From an uncultured Actinomycetes bacterium (GTDB lineage Bacteria > Actinomycetota > Actinomycetes > Nanopelagicales > Nanopelagicaceae): 11,016 nt of DNA. Shown here one piece after another: positions 5,423 to 11,016 of the stretch. Made by a program: the position numbers and the translations under genes. The notes beneath the pieces are model-generated. The model did not search any database, was not told where the DNA came from, and saw only the letters and a list, made by a program, of their open reading frames with translations. How positions within the stretch are numbered: position 1 is the first letter of the stretch; each line of letters opens with the position of its first letter. The stretch lies in the NCBI GenBank assembly GCA_903928395.1, contig CAIYQS010000003.1, positions 1 through 11,016 on the forward strand, given 5' to 3'.

Positions 5423-7120
5423 GTGATTGAAGATTCAACGACTAAATCCATCTCACCCCGTTACAAATGGATTGCTTTAACAAATACGACTCTAGGTATT
5501 TTTATGGCAACCATCAACTCATCGATCATTTTGATTTCGCTACCGGCGATTTTTCGTGGCGTTGGAATTAATCCACTCTCCCCCGGAAACGTGGGCTACC
5601 TGCTCTGGTTGCTTCAGGGGTACATGCTTGTAACTGCAGTTTTAGTCATAAGTTTGGGTCGGATTGGTGACATCTTTGGACGCGTCCGGATCTATAACTT
5701 AGGTTTCTTAGTATTTTCTATTGCATCCATCTTGTTGGCACTGGACCCTTACCACCAGAGCAAAGGTGCAATGTGGTTGGTCATTTGGCGGCTTGTTCAA
5801 GGCGTTGGTGGCGCAATGTTGTTTGCTAATTCTTCGGCAATCATTGCAGATGCATTTCCAGTCGAACAACGCGGTCTTGCGATTGGAATCAATCAGGTTG
5901 CAGCTATCGGAGGCTCATTCATTGGATTGATCGCGGGCGGATTGCTCTCCATTGGAGATTGGCGCTTGGTTTTTTGGGTATCCGTGCCGTTCGGGTTCTT
6001 TGGCACCGTTTGGGGTTATATCAGTTTGCGAGATAACGGGCGGCGTGCGAAAGCCACCATTGATTGGTGGGGAAACCTCACTTTTGCCCTCGGGCTAACC
6101 TCTCTTTTAATCGCGATGGTCTATGGAATTCAACCCTACAAGGGATCCCCGATGGGTTGGCTCGCACCTAAAGTATTAATCGGGTTTGGGTTAGCTTTCA
6201 TCTTCTTGCTTGCCTTCTTTATTATTGAAACCAAAGTTACTCATCCGATGTTCAACCTCCATCTCTTCAAAATTCGGGCCTTCGCCATGGGATCAGCTGC
6301 GGGATTTTTAGCGGCAACTGCCCGCGGTGGACTGCAATTTATGTTGATTATCTGGCTGCAAGGTATTTGGCTACCAATCCATGGATATGCCTACGATGCG
6401 ACGCCACTGTGGGCAGGAATTTATTTACTTCCCCTCACCTTGGGATTCTTGATTGCAGGACCTTTGAGCGGTTGGATCTCTGATCGCCACGGCGCACGTT
6501 TGCTCTCAACCATCGGCATGCTGATCTTTGGAAGCAGCTTTATCGGTCTGCTCTTAGTGCCAACAAACTTCCACTACCTGTGGTTTGCACTTCTTGTATT
6601 GCTCAATGGAATTGGTGGCGGGATGTTCTCTGCGCCTAATGCCACGGCTGTCATGAATAGCGTTCCCGCCGAAAGTCGCGGCAGTGCTGCGGGCATCCAG
6701 GCCGCATTCATGAACTCAGGAATGGTGCTTTCGATTGGAATATTTTTCTCGCTGATGATCGTTGGTCTAAGTCACGCACTTCCTAGTTCCCTATACTCGG
6801 GATTAACGGCTAATGGGGTATCGGCGACACAAGCCCACCAGATTGCAAGTCTGCCTGTCGTTGGTAGTCTCTTCGCGTCATTCTTGGGATACAACCCACT
6901 TGCGAGTTTGCTGGGAAGTCAAAGTGCAACGCATGTGACAAATGCACAGTGGAGCACGCTTACCGGAAAGCATTTCTTCCCAAATTTGATTTCACAACCC
7001 TTCCACCATGGTTTGGTGATTGTTTTCACAATGGCGCTTGCCATGGCGATTCTTGGGGCAATATTCAGCGCGCTTCGCGGCGCACGCTACCTTCATGGGG
7101 TACATGGCAAGAGTGAGTAA
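5423..7120 (+). CDS. MFS efflux transporter, DHA2 (EmrB/QacA) type
   Basis: A 565-residue integral membrane protein with about 14 hydrophobic helices, the size and layout of the DHA2 drug:H+ antiporters. The first helix ends in ATINSSIILISLPAI (29-43), where many family members have an acidic LDxTIVNVALP; the Asp is replaced by Asn32. Motif A, GRIGDIFGRVRI (79-90), follows helix 2, and a Gly-rich motif C-like stretch (GGSFIGLIAGG) lies in helix 5. A long loop before the last helix (about 460-525, containing LPVVGSLFASFLGYNP) is seen in similar actinobacterial transporters. Family knowledge: proton-driven export of hydrophobic compounds or metabolites; the substrate cannot be read from the sequence. 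Replacement of the helix-1 Asp suggests a subgroup different from classical multidrug pumps. The GTG start fits the promoter just upstream. Confidence 0.93.
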   Translation: MIEDSTTKSISPRYKWIALTNTTLGIFMATINSSIILISLPAIFRGVGINPLSPGNVGYLLWLLQGYMLVTAVLVISLGRIGDIFGRVRIYNLGFLVFSIASILLALDPYHQSKGAMWLVIWRLVQGVGGAMLFANSSAIIADAFPVEQRGLAIGINQVAAIGGSFIGLIAGGLLSIGDWRLVFWVSVPFGFFGTVWGYISLRDNGRRAKATIDWWGNLTFALGLTSLLIAMVYGIQPYKGSPMGWLAPKVLIGFGLAFIFLLAFFIIETKVTHPMFNLHLFKIRAFAMGSAAGFLAATARGGLQFMLIIWLQGIWLPIHGYAYDATPLWAGIYLLPLTLGFLIAGPLSGWISDRHGARLLSTIGMLIFGSSFIGLLLVPTNFHYLWFALLVLLNGIGGGMFSAPNATAVMNSVPAESRGSAAGIQAAFMNSGMVLSIGIFFSLMIVGLSHALPSSLYSGLTANGVSATQAHQIASLPVVGSLFASFLGYNPLASLLGSQSATHVTNAQWSTLTGKHFFPNLISQPFHHGLVIVFTMALAMAILGAIFSALRGARYLHGVHGKSE

Positions 7121-7130
7121 CTACCTGTTC

Positions 7131-7136
7131 TATTGT
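7131..7136 (+). promoter_or_regulatory. Candidate -10 box directly before the 7143 gene
   Basis: TATTGT (four of six) ends seven bases before the A of the ATG at 7143, the same spacing as at 4995 and 5423. No clear -35 box is visible at 17 bp. It may give a leaderless transcript of the DnaX-tail-like gene and the lysozyme. Confidence 0.3.
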
Positions 7137-7142
7137 TGACTT

Positions 7143-7412
7143 ATGAATGCGTTAACTCTTGATGGCATCAATGCGCGTTGGAATGAGGTACTAGATGCTG
7201 TCTTGGAACGCGATCGGATCGCTTGGCTAGCTTTTTTCGACGCACGAATTGCTGCTGTTGACTCCGAAGTTTTGAAAATTAGCTTTGTCGATTCCCAAAA
7301 ATTAAGCGGGGATCATAATTTTTCTATCGCTCGTAATCCACGCCATATCGCGTTACTTGAAGAAATGATTCACCAGGTATTCCAAGAAAAACTGCAGGTA
7401 GAAGAAGTATGA
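7143..7412 (+). CDS. Free-standing DnaX (gamma/tau) C-terminal-like domain protein
   Basis: An 89-residue protein, complete with start and stop. Residues 8-30 (GINARWNEVLDAVLERDRIAWL in part) and the later strand pattern VDSEVLKISFVDSQKLS (39-55), then a helix NPRHIALLEEMIHQVF (65-80) and a final LQVEEV, follow the layout of the C-terminal domain of actinobacterial DNA polymerase III gamma/tau: R-x-x-W-x-x-VL, R-x-AW, a strand pair ending in L-x-(I/L)-x-F, an insertion, then a helix and a closing V-x-x-V. This is recognition by memory of the family pattern, not a search. There is no AAA+ ATPase part here. The stop overlaps the lysozyme start as ATGA, so the two genes are co-translated, although their compartments differ. 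A clamp-loader-related or merely fold-related role is open. Confidence 0.6.
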   Translation: MNALTLDGINARWNEVLDAVLERDRIAWLAFFDARIAAVDSEVLKISFVDSQKLSGDHNFSIARNPRHIALLEEMIHQVFQEKLQVEEV

Positions 7413-8740
7413 AGCGCCTGATTCTGACGCTCGGAATAGCGCTAGCCCTAGTTGCAAATCTTGCCTCTGCCACGACGACTCCAGGAAAGATTGATGCCAC
7501 GGGACCTGGCGCAAGAATCCATGGAATGGACATTAGTTACTACCAACACCCGGGCAACGCTTCAATTAATTTCAGCAAGATGTATGCAGCAGGAATTCGT
7601 TTTGTCATCATCAAGGGCGGTGACTCGATTGACACTTACGACGCCCAGGCCGTCAAATATATGATTCCGGATCGCAAGGCGGCACAAGCAGCAAGTATGT
7701 ACACCTCGTTTTATTACTTTGCATATCTTCCTAATTCAACGGTGCAGAGCACCATCGTCAGCGATGCAAAAGCACAGGCACAAAAAATTATTTGGCGAAT
7801 TGCCTCGCTAGGTGGATATGGTGGACGCGATCTTCCCGTCGCCTTGGATCTTGAAAATAACTGTGTTCAGTTCAACTCCAGCGGTTGCGCTCACTACGCC
7901 TCCGCTGCAAATGTGACGCTCTGGGCTCAAACTTGGCTAGCTGCGGTAGCTTCGGCAACGGGCCGCAAACCATTTGTTTACAGCTACCCACAATTTCTTG
8001 AAAACGCCATGGTGCGATCCGCGGCTTTGCGACAATATCCACTCTGGCTTGCTCATTACTCTGTTGATCCAGCTGTAACCACCAATCAACCTAACGCTAA
8101 AAGTGTTGGCTGCTACGCAGACTCGTGGACTAACAATGATTGTTCTGCGCAATGGCAGATCTGGCAGTACACCTCCTGTGGAATCGCCGGAAAATATGGC
8201 GTCCCTGGAACTCGCGTCGATCTCAACGTCTTTAATGGGGATAACAACGCTTTCATGAAACTTGTTCGAGGCCTCTGGCAGCCAGACTCATCACAGATGC
8301 TGCCAATCAATGAGCCAACCGCTATCTCGATCACAGCACAATCCGCCCAAACGTCAAACGACCCTGTTCTCTTTTATATAAGTGTGGTGCGCCCGAATTT
8401 AACTCCGGTCGTGACAGGTACGGTTGCTTATGTCCCGGCTTCCACCATGATGAGTGCCGGTAAGCAAAGCATTACTCGCAACTCATCTGGTTCCTGGTTA
8501 GTGAGCATCACCAATTTACGGGCCGGAACGTATGTCGGAACAATTAATTTCACGGATCCAACAAATACTGAAGCACCCGCGCAAGTGCCGGTCGTCTTTA
8601 CCGTTGCACCTGCACCAACTCCAAGTCCAAGCCCCATCACAACGCCGACAAAACCTTCCACCCCATCTGCAACTCCAGCCCCTTCACCGAAGCCAAAGCC
8701 AACTCCTCCAGACTCTTGTGCCGGGCAAATCCGCAATTAA
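7409..8740 (+). CDS. Secreted GH25 lysozyme-type muramidase with C-terminal beta domain and Pro-rich tail
   Basis: A 443-residue exported protein. Residues 1-21 form a signal peptide (KR, a hydrophobic core LILTLGIALALVA, then ASA). The GH25 domain spans about 37-290: GMDISYYQ (39-46, Asp41), IIKGG (67-71), the catalytic pair in DLENN (Asp147 and Glu149), WLAHYSVD (213-220), QIWQYTS (250-256) and TRVDLNVFNGD (268-278). Family knowledge: GH25 enzymes cut the beta-1,4 bond between N-acetylmuramic acid and N-acetylglucosamine in peptidoglycan. A beta-rich, Ig-like stretch (about 300-400) follows, then a low-complexity Pro/Thr/Ser/Lys tail (401-435) ending in DSCAGQIRN. Five Cys residues in the catalytic part (152, 160, 235, 245, 257) may form disulfides outside the cell. 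It overlaps the preceding gene as ATGA. A role in wall remodelling is likely; attack on neighbours is possible. Confidence 0.9.
   Translation: MKRLILTLGIALALVANLASATTTPGKIDATGPGARIHGMDISYYQHPGNASINFSKMYAAGIRFVIIKGGDSIDTYDAQAVKYMIPDRKAAQAASMYTSFYYFAYLPNSTVQSTIVSDAKAQAQKIIWRIASLGGYGGRDLPVALDLENNCVQFNSSGCAHYASAANVTLWAQTWLAAVASATGRKPFVYSYPQFLENAMVRSAALRQYPLWLAHYSVDPAVTTNQPNAKSVGCYADSWTNNDCSAQWQIWQYTSCGIAGKYGVPGTRVDLNVFNGDNNAFMKLVRGLWQPDSSQMLPINEPTAISITAQSAQTSNDPVLFYISVVRPNLTPVVTGTVAYVPASTMMSAGKQSITRNSSGSWLVSITNLRAGTYVGTINFTDPTNTEAPAQVPVVFTVAPAPTPSPSPITTPTKPSTPSATPAPSPKPKPTPPDSCAGQIRN
8602..8715 (+). repeat. Low-complexity CCA/ACT/AAG-rich stretch coding the Pro/Thr/Ser tail
   Basis: Imperfect short repeats such as CCAACTCC, CCAAGTCC and CCAAAGCC encode alternating Pro with Thr, Ser, Ala or Lys. 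Such stretches often act as wall-spanning linkers and are prone to length change by slippage. The antisense frame is open here only because of this composition. Confidence 0.7.
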
Positions 8741-8742
8741 AG

Positions 8743-8748
8743 TAGGCT
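8743..8748 (+). promoter_or_regulatory. Candidate -10 box before galE
   Basis: TAGGCT keeps the most conserved bases (A at position 2, T at position 6). It ends eight bases before the A of the galE ATG, which has no Shine-Dalgarno sequence. A leaderless start is possible; no good -35 box is seen at 17 bp. Confidence 0.3.
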
Positions 8749-8755
8749 GTGCACC

Positions 8756-9703
8756 ATGACGAGAATCTTGGTTACTGGCGGCGCTGGATATGTTGGATCA
8801 ACGGCAACGGCCATTTTGGCCGATCGCGGGTACGAGGTAATTGTCTTTGATGACCTTTCCATGGGTCATGCAGATGCGGTCGACGCACGCGCAACCCTTA
8901 TCCAAGGTACCCTCCTAGACGCAGACGCGCTCCGAAGTGCACTTGCTGGCTGCCAGGCGGTCATTCATTTTGCCGGTAAGTCGCTCGTCGGAGAATCCGT
9001 TGAAAAGCCAAAGCTGTATCACCACGTCAATGTGGATGGCACCCACAATCTGCTAGATGCGATGGCCATTCATGGTATCGACAAGATTGTCTTTTCTTCT
9101 TCTGCCGCAACTTACGGGCAGCCAGTCGACGACCCAATTACCGAAGAATCCGTTGCTTCCCCAACCAATCCATACGGTGCATCCAAATTGGCAATCGACA
9201 AAATGATCACGGCAACGGGAATCAGCGCGATTTCTTTGCGTTATTTCAACGTGGCTGGCGCCTTCGAATCAAGCAATGGCTGGTTGCCAGAACGTCATAA
9301 CCCCGAAACACATTTAATTCCCCTGGTATTGCGCGCTACCGAAACTAATCCTTTAAAGATTTTCGGAACCGACTGGGACACAAAAGACGGAACCTGCATC
9401 CGCGACTACGTTCACGTGGTTGACCTAATTGAAGCGCACATTCTTGCACTCGGTGCCCTCAAGCCTCATACCCACGAAATTGTTAATTTGGGTAGTGGCG
9501 GTGGCTACTCGGTGCGCGAAGTAATCACAACTGCCGAAGAAATTTTAGGTCGCCCAGTTCCCGCGATAGAAAGTCCACGTCGAGCAGGCGATCCTGCAAC
9601 ACTTGTCGCTTCGATTGTAAAAGCAAAGTCACTTCTCGGATGGGTTCCCACCCGAGATCTCAAGACGATGATTAGTGACGCTGTTAAATCGCAGGCTCAA
9701 TAG
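8756..9703 (+). CDS. galE: UDP-glucose 4-epimerase (GalE-type SDR)
   Basis: A 315-residue extended short-chain dehydrogenase/reductase. It has the NAD-binding GGAGYVGS (8-15), the FDDLSMGH loop (31-38) usual in GalE, GTLLDADAL (51-59), HFAGKSLVGES (71-81), SSSAATYGQP (114-123) and the catalytic YGASK (Tyr140, Lys144). The C-terminal sugar-nucleotide part includes LRYFNVAGA, IFGTDWDTKDGTCIRDYVHV and NLGSGGGYSVRE. Family knowledge: it interconverts UDP-glucose and UDP-galactose (sometimes the N-acetyl forms) for glycan synthesis. The short length and TDWDTKDG...RDYVHV block are normal for bacterial GalE. It starts 15 bp after the lysozyme stop. Its last 20 bases overlap the end of the convergent ACT gene. 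Related epimerases with other UDP-sugars cannot be excluded. Confidence 0.92.
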   Translation: MTRILVTGGAGYVGSTATAILADRGYEVIVFDDLSMGHADAVDARATLIQGTLLDADALRSALAGCQAVIHFAGKSLVGESVEKPKLYHHVNVDGTHNLLDAMAIHGIDKIVFSSSAATYGQPVDDPITEESVASPTNPYGASKLAIDKMITATGISAISLRYFNVAGAFESSNGWLPERHNPETHLIPLVLRATETNPLKIFGTDWDTKDGTCIRDYVHVVDLIEAHILALGALKPHTHEIVNLGSGGGYSVREVITTAEEILGRPVPAIESPRRAGDPATLVASIVKAKSLLGWVPTRDLKTMISDAVKSQAQ

Positions 9704-9923
9704 AGCGGACTTCTACTCCGCCAATTGCATTGAGCACTTCTAGCAAATCGGTTGGATCAGTGCCCGGAATTGCGACGGTTATATCGTCGATTCCTTTACC
9801 ATCTTCACTTTTGATAGTCACTAAGGAACGAATATCTCCACCTGCAAAACCGATCGCAGATGCGACTGCGCCAAGTGAACCTGGGCGGTCTGGGAGCGCG
9901 ATTTGTAATTTGAATATTGCCAT
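9684..9923 (-). CDS. Small ACT-domain protein
   Basis: A 79-residue protein that consists of one ACT domain: strand KLQIALPDRPGSLGAVASAI (5-24) with the PDRPGSL ligand-loop signature, GDIRSLVTI (29-37), DDITVAIP (46-53), a helix DLLEVLNAIGGV (59-70) and the closing strand EVRSIEPAI. Family knowledge: ACT domains bind amino acids or other small molecules and usually regulate a linked enzyme. Free-standing versions may act in trans, but the partner is not evident here. The ATG lies two bases after the stop of the Rieske-fusion gene, so the two form one transcript. The tail overlaps the 3' end of galE by 20 bp in the opposite direction. No terminator hairpin is visible at this convergent junction. 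Confidence 0.85.
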   Translation of the reverse strand: MAIFKLQIALPDRPGSLGAVASAIGFAGGDIRSLVTIKSEDGKGIDDITVAIPGTDPTDLLEVLNAIGGVEVRSIEPAI

Positions 9924-9925
9924 TT

Positions 9926-10804
9926 TTATGCCGTCACAATCGCATTGCCACTTATGGCAACGCTGTATTTAGGAAGTGGCGCAGGGGCAGGGCCGCCGAG
10001 CACCGCGCCGCCGTTGGCAGGGTCAAATGTACTACCGTGGCACGGACAATCGAGCGTCTTTCCAGCCGGGTTGTAGCCCACCGTGCAGCCCTGGTGAGTG
10101 CAGGTTGCGGAATAAGCAAAGACGCCGGCATTTGTTCTAAATAAGAACGCTGGATTTCCATCTGGTGCGGTGTATTGCATCACTGAACCGACTGGGAAGG
10201 CCGACAACGCCACGATCTTATTCCCGGCTTTTGGAACCGGTATCGACTTCTTGAGTCCGCCTGCTGCAAGCGCGGCGATCACTGCTGTAACTCCAACACC
10301 GACCATCTGCATGACCTCGCGACGATCTTTGAGATTTGGGATTGGATTCTTGCGCGCCCGCGGACCTGCTTCTTTGCGAACCAAGAAGAAGAGCGCGATC
10401 CACATGACCAGATATGCGGTATCAGAACCTAAGAAATACGGATGTACATGCCAAGTAACTGACAGCCACAAAATTGTAGAAACGCTGGCACCGGCGACGA
10501 TCGCCGCTTGAAGTGCCACGCCACTGAGTACCGCGATACCTATCGCTAATTCGCCAAGCAAGATCATCCAACCCGCCAAGGTGGCGTGCGAAATCATGTG
10601 GCGCAAAATGAAAGAAATGGGGGAGTTCTTGGCAAAACCAGTGATTTGAGCTCCGATGTAACCGGTGGACGCTTTATTAAAGAATTGAGCGTCAGACGCC
10701 TTCTGGAGGCCTCCGTAGAGCCATGTTCCGCCGAGCATCAGTCGAAGAATTCGAACTCCGAGTGATTGTGTACGCCAAGAATCGAGAGAAGAAAAGCGAG
10801 CCAT
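9926..10804 (-). CDS. DoxX-like membrane protein fused to a Rieske [2Fe-2S] domain
   Basis: A 292-residue fusion. The N-terminal part (about 14-143) is a DoxX-like four-helix unit: GVRILRLMLGGTWLYGGLQK (16-35) near the start, GWMILLGELAIGIAVLSG (78-95), then helices near 98-117 and 127-142. A basic loop with an Arg pair (KDRREVMQ, 159-166) leads into a fifth helix (167-184). The exported domain has the Rieske ligands CTHQGC (235-240) and CPCHGS (253-258): Cys235, His237, Cys253 and His256 bind the cluster, and Cys240 with Cys255 can form the disulfide of high-potential Rieske centres. It probably passes electrons between a quinone or membrane partner and an unknown acceptor. ATG at 10804 is preferred over 10831, since GAAGGG precedes it. 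Confidence 0.88.
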   Translation of the reverse strand: MARFSSLDSWRTQSLGVRILRLMLGGTWLYGGLQKASDAQFFNKASTGYIGAQITGFAKNSPISFILRHMISHATLAGWMILLGELAIGIAVLSGVALQAAIVAGASVSTILWLSVTWHVHPYFLGSDTAYLVMWIALFFLVRKEAGPRARKNPIPNLKDRREVMQMVGVGVTAVIAALAAGGLKKSIPVPKAGNKIVALSAFPVGSVMQYTAPDGNPAFLFRTNAGVFAYSATCTHQGCTVGYNPAGKTLDCPCHGSTFDPANGGAVLGGPAPAPLPKYSVAISGNAIVTA

Positions 10805-10815
10805 TATGTCCCTTC

Positions 10816-10834
10816 GGTATGGTCTGAGCATACC
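10816..10834. promoter_or_regulatory. Inverted repeat GGTATG-N7-CATACC near the Rieske gene start
   Basis: Perfect 6-bp arms (10816-10821 and 10829-10834) around a 7-bp spacer, a 19-bp symmetrical site ending 11 bases before the ATG at 10804. It could be an operator for a dimeric regulator or a small hairpin in the mRNA leader that affects access to the GAAGGG ribosome site. Confidence 0.4.
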
Positions 10835-10888
10835 TAGCCAACCTTAAAATTTCCGCAAAGCGTGAAAAGCTCCCTTGTATGGCTCCGC

Positions 10889-10925
10889 CTGATGGTTGAC
10901 GAAAGAGGTTCGGCTGATGCTTGAC
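10889..10925. repeat. Pair of 12-bp direct repeats with 25-bp period
   Basis: CTGATGGTTGAC (10889-10900) and CTGATGCTTGAC (10914-10925) differ at one base; similarity extends loosely a few bases upstream. The spacing is about two and a half helical turns. The purpose is unknown, possibly paired protein-binding sites. Confidence 0.4.
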
Positions 10926-10955
10926 ACTTCTCGTGGTTAATTGTGAAGGGTCAAG
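10920..10955 (-). terminator. Stem-loop with 11-bp arms, possible terminator without U-tract
   Basis: CTTGACACTTC (10920-10930) pairs with GAAGGGTCAAG (10945-10955) at 10 of 11 positions, leaving a 14-base loop. It overlaps the stop codon of the possible gene end at 10951-11016. No run of T follows on either strand, so it would be an intrinsic terminator of the U-less kind proposed in actinobacteria, or an mRNA-end stabiliser. Confidence 0.4.
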
Positions 10956-11016
10956 AGGACTTCCTCAAGACCGAGGCGCGTTTCTTTCTCACCTCCTTGC
11001 TATTGCTTCTCAGAGC
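10951..11016 (-). CDS. Possible 3' end of a minus-strand gene (partial)
   Basis: Reading leftwards from the window edge, one frame stays open for 21 codons and stops with TGA at 10953-10951. The encoded tail is very basic (KEVRKKRASVLRK). The other two minus frames hit stops quickly, and the stem-loop at 10920-10955 follows immediately, as expected at a gene end. The stretch is too short to identify. A plus-strand reading from GTG at 10943 (KGQEDFLKTEARFFL...) also stays open to the edge, so the strand is uncertain. Confidence 0.3.
   Translation of the reverse strand, partial: ALRSNSKEVRKKRASVLRKSS

Larger units (their letters stand above)
10805..10950. other. Intergenic region upstream of the Rieske-fusion gene
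   Basis: No credible gene is seen. It holds the inverted repeat at 10816-10834, the direct repeats at 10889-10925 and most of the stem-loop at 10920-10955. On the minus strand a weak -10 candidate (TATGCT, 10820ish-10835 region) overlaps the inverted repeat; I find no -35 partner. Confidence 0.4.

Noticed and set aside
8428..8736. Minus-strand open frame rich in Gly and Val over the end of the lysozyme gene
   Set aside because: Its composition is the mirror of the Pro/Thr repeat codons on the plus strand. The plus strand has a coherent signal peptide and GH25 domain.
9730..10144. Plus-strand open frames across the ACT and Rieske genes
   Set aside because: The minus-strand frames contain complete ACT and Rieske motifs. 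The plus-strand products show none.
10943..11016. Plus-strand gene start at GTG 10943
   Set aside because: No ribosome site and no -10 box at leaderless distance. TTGACA at 10921 lacks a -10 partner at 17 bp. It cannot be excluded because the window ends.
1..11016. Mobile element, CRISPR array, tRNA or phage genes
   Set aside because: No transposase or integrase motif, no regular repeat-spacer pattern and no cloverleaf-like sequence was recognised.

Overview
The window looks like a chromosomal segment of an actinobacterium (Actinomycetota) of moderate GC, possibly a freshwater Nanopelagicales-type (acI) relative. Pointers are a DUF6186-like small membrane protein, a DnaX-tail-like domain, a DoxX-Rieske protein with a high-potential cluster, frequent GTG starts, and several plus-strand genes whose start codon lies directly after a -10 box, as in leaderless transcripts. 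The lineage is inferred from recalled family resemblance, not from a search.

Positions 1-3747 (minus strand) hold a tightly packed four-gene operon. In order of transcription it encodes a GH130 mannoside phosphorylase/hydrolase, a GT4 glycosyltransferase, an (alpha/alpha)6-type putative glycosidase and a HAD-IIB phosphatase or phosphomannomutase-like enzyme cut by the window edge. All three junctions are 4-bp start/stop overlaps. The set suggests making and recycling a mannose-containing glycan or oligosaccharide. A short LuxR-type DNA-binding protein (3933-4295) is transcribed divergently. The 185-bp region between them carries a perfect 14-bp palindrome next to a -10 box.

Positions 4214-4959 (minus) encode two coupled membrane proteins (TAATG junction). 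The second ends antisense to the tail of the LuxR-type gene. From 4995 to 9703 the plus strand carries a small ParB/sulfiredoxin-like DGYHR protein, a 14-helix-type MFS transporter, a free-standing DnaX C-terminal-like domain coupled by ATGA to a secreted GH25 lysozyme with a Pro/Thr/Ser tail, and a GalE-type epimerase. GalE could feed sugar nucleotides to envelope glycan synthesis, but no physical link to the GH130 operon is visible.

Positions 9684-10804 (minus) encode a DoxX-Rieske membrane redox fusion followed by a small ACT-domain protein, which converges on galE with a 20-bp overlap. The right end (10805-11016) has no complete gene. It holds an inverted repeat near the Rieske start, a pair of 12-bp direct repeats, a strong stem-loop and what may be the last codons of another minus-strand gene. 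I saw no tRNA, rRNA, CRISPR array, insertion sequence or phage gene.

The strongest candidate for something undescribed is the GH130/GT4/(alpha/alpha)6/HAD operon with its adjacent LuxR-type regulator and palindrome. The free-standing DnaX-tail protein coupled to a lysozyme is the next most puzzling item.
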